Assembly (NCBI GenBank): GCA_025455085.1
Contig: JALONF010000008.1
Location: 1 to 16,376 of the forward strand
DNA from: Ignavibacteriaceae bacterium
GTDB taxonomy: Bacteria; Bacteroidota; Ignavibacteria; Ignavibacteriales; Ignavibacteriaceae
DNA length: 16,376 nucleotides
Direction: 5' to 3'
Positions within the stretch are counted from its first letter, which is position 1, and each line of letters starts with the position of its first letter. Both the position numbers and the translations under genes were made by a program. Of the stretch, positions 16,014 through 16,376 are shown piece by piece. The notes under the pieces are model-generated. The model saw only the letters and a program-made list of their open reading frames with translations, did no database searches and was not told the origin of the DNA.

Positions 16014-16376
16014 TTACCTCTTCTTAAGAATCATTCCGGTTGAGCTGTGGACTGTAACTTTTTTCTGAATTGTTTTGACTGGCTTGATTCCGGCTACTTG
16101 TTCATCAACTAACACTTCCCACTCTCCTTCCGGTAATTCTGCTTCGAGAACTGATTTTGTGTCTGCATTAAGCAACACAACAAACTCCTCATCTTTATGT
16201 TTTACCGAATAACCAAATGCAAAGGGTTTTTCTTTATAGTTGAAAAATTGAAGATCATTGTATTCCGCACGGCGAAAAGTTTTATAAGTTTTTCTTAACT
16301 CAATCAATCCTTTATAATAATCAAAAAGCTCTTTATTAATATTAGCGTGATTATAATTAATATAATTTGTTTCGTT
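16014..16376 (-). CDS. Type I pullulanase (GH13), C-terminal fragment, 5' end off window
   Basis: The last 120 codons of a longer gene; the frame stays open to the window edge (NETNYINYNHANINKELFDYYKG...), so an apparent TTG start at 16307 is only an internal Leu. The KELFDYYKGLIELRKTYKTFRRAE segment is the final helix of the GH13 barrel in type I pullulanases (after N-Y/S-Y-N-x...). It is followed by a beta-sandwich C-terminal domain with VVLLNADTKSVLEAELPEGEWEVLVD and VHSSTGMILKK, typical of these debranching enzymes that cleave alpha-1,6 links in glycogen or pullulan. A related GH13 enzyme cannot be excluded from this fragment. It abuts the secreted gene with no gap. Confidence 0.82.
   Translation of the reverse strand, partial: NETNYINYNHANINKELFDYYKGLIELRKTYKTFRRAEYNDLQFFNYKEKPFAFGYSVKHKDEEFVVLLNADTKSVLEAELPEGEWEVLVDEQVAGIKPVKTIQKKVTVHSSTGMILKKR

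Noticed and set aside
16305..16307. TTG as a start of a 97-residue protein near the window end
   Set aside because: The frame stays open upstream to the edge and the upstream residues continue the pullulanase barrel.

Overview
The window looks like chromosome from a Gram-negative bacterium of the Fibrobacteres-Chlorobi-Bacteroidetes group, most likely near the Ignavibacteria/Chlorobi side. This rests on an AT-rich genome, a fused LpxC-FabZ protein, two tandem Skp/OmpH genes behind BamA, and a LexA with an unusual operator. The affiliation is inferred from gene content, not from a search. Six of the 16 genes seem to start with TTG or GTG.

Region 1 (1-7888, all minus strand) is an outer-membrane biogenesis cluster. 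In transcription order it runs uppS, bamA, two ompH/skp paralogues, lpxD, lpxC-fabZ, lpxA and the start of a lipoate-ligase-family gene cut by the window edge. It links the undecaprenyl carrier lipid, the barrel-insertion machine and its periplasmic chaperones, and the first steps of lipid A synthesis. Genes overlap or lie close together, and a promoter-like site precedes uppS.

Region 2 (8048-9456, minus strand) is the most interesting part. lexA is followed closely by a minimal stand-alone WYL-like protein and then a small unrecognised protein whose layout resembles a PD-(D/E)XK nuclease fold without its catalytic residues. In front of lexA is a near-consensus promoter (TTGACA, 17 bp, TATATT) and two copies of an 18-bp dyad of the form AGTG-NN-CA-WW-TG-NG-CACT. 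One copy fills the promoter spacer and the other lies between the predicted transcription start and the ATG. This predicts a self-repressed, DNA-damage-inducible three-gene unit with two uncharacterised members.

Region 3 (9510-11522, minus strand) holds an orphan MlaE-type permease and ilvE, which ends in a strong hairpin terminator just before the lexA promoter.

Region 4 (11523-15242) starts with a 378-bp AT-rich divergent spacer. It leads into a plus-strand, soluble, multi-PAS hybrid histidine kinase whose C-terminal receiver has Glu where the phosphorylated Asp should be.

Region 5 (15252-16376, minus strand) converges on the kinase. It holds a secreted protein of unknown function directly abutting the 3' end of a type I pullulanase gene that runs off the window. 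No RNA genes, insertion sequences, CRISPR arrays or attachment sites were seen.
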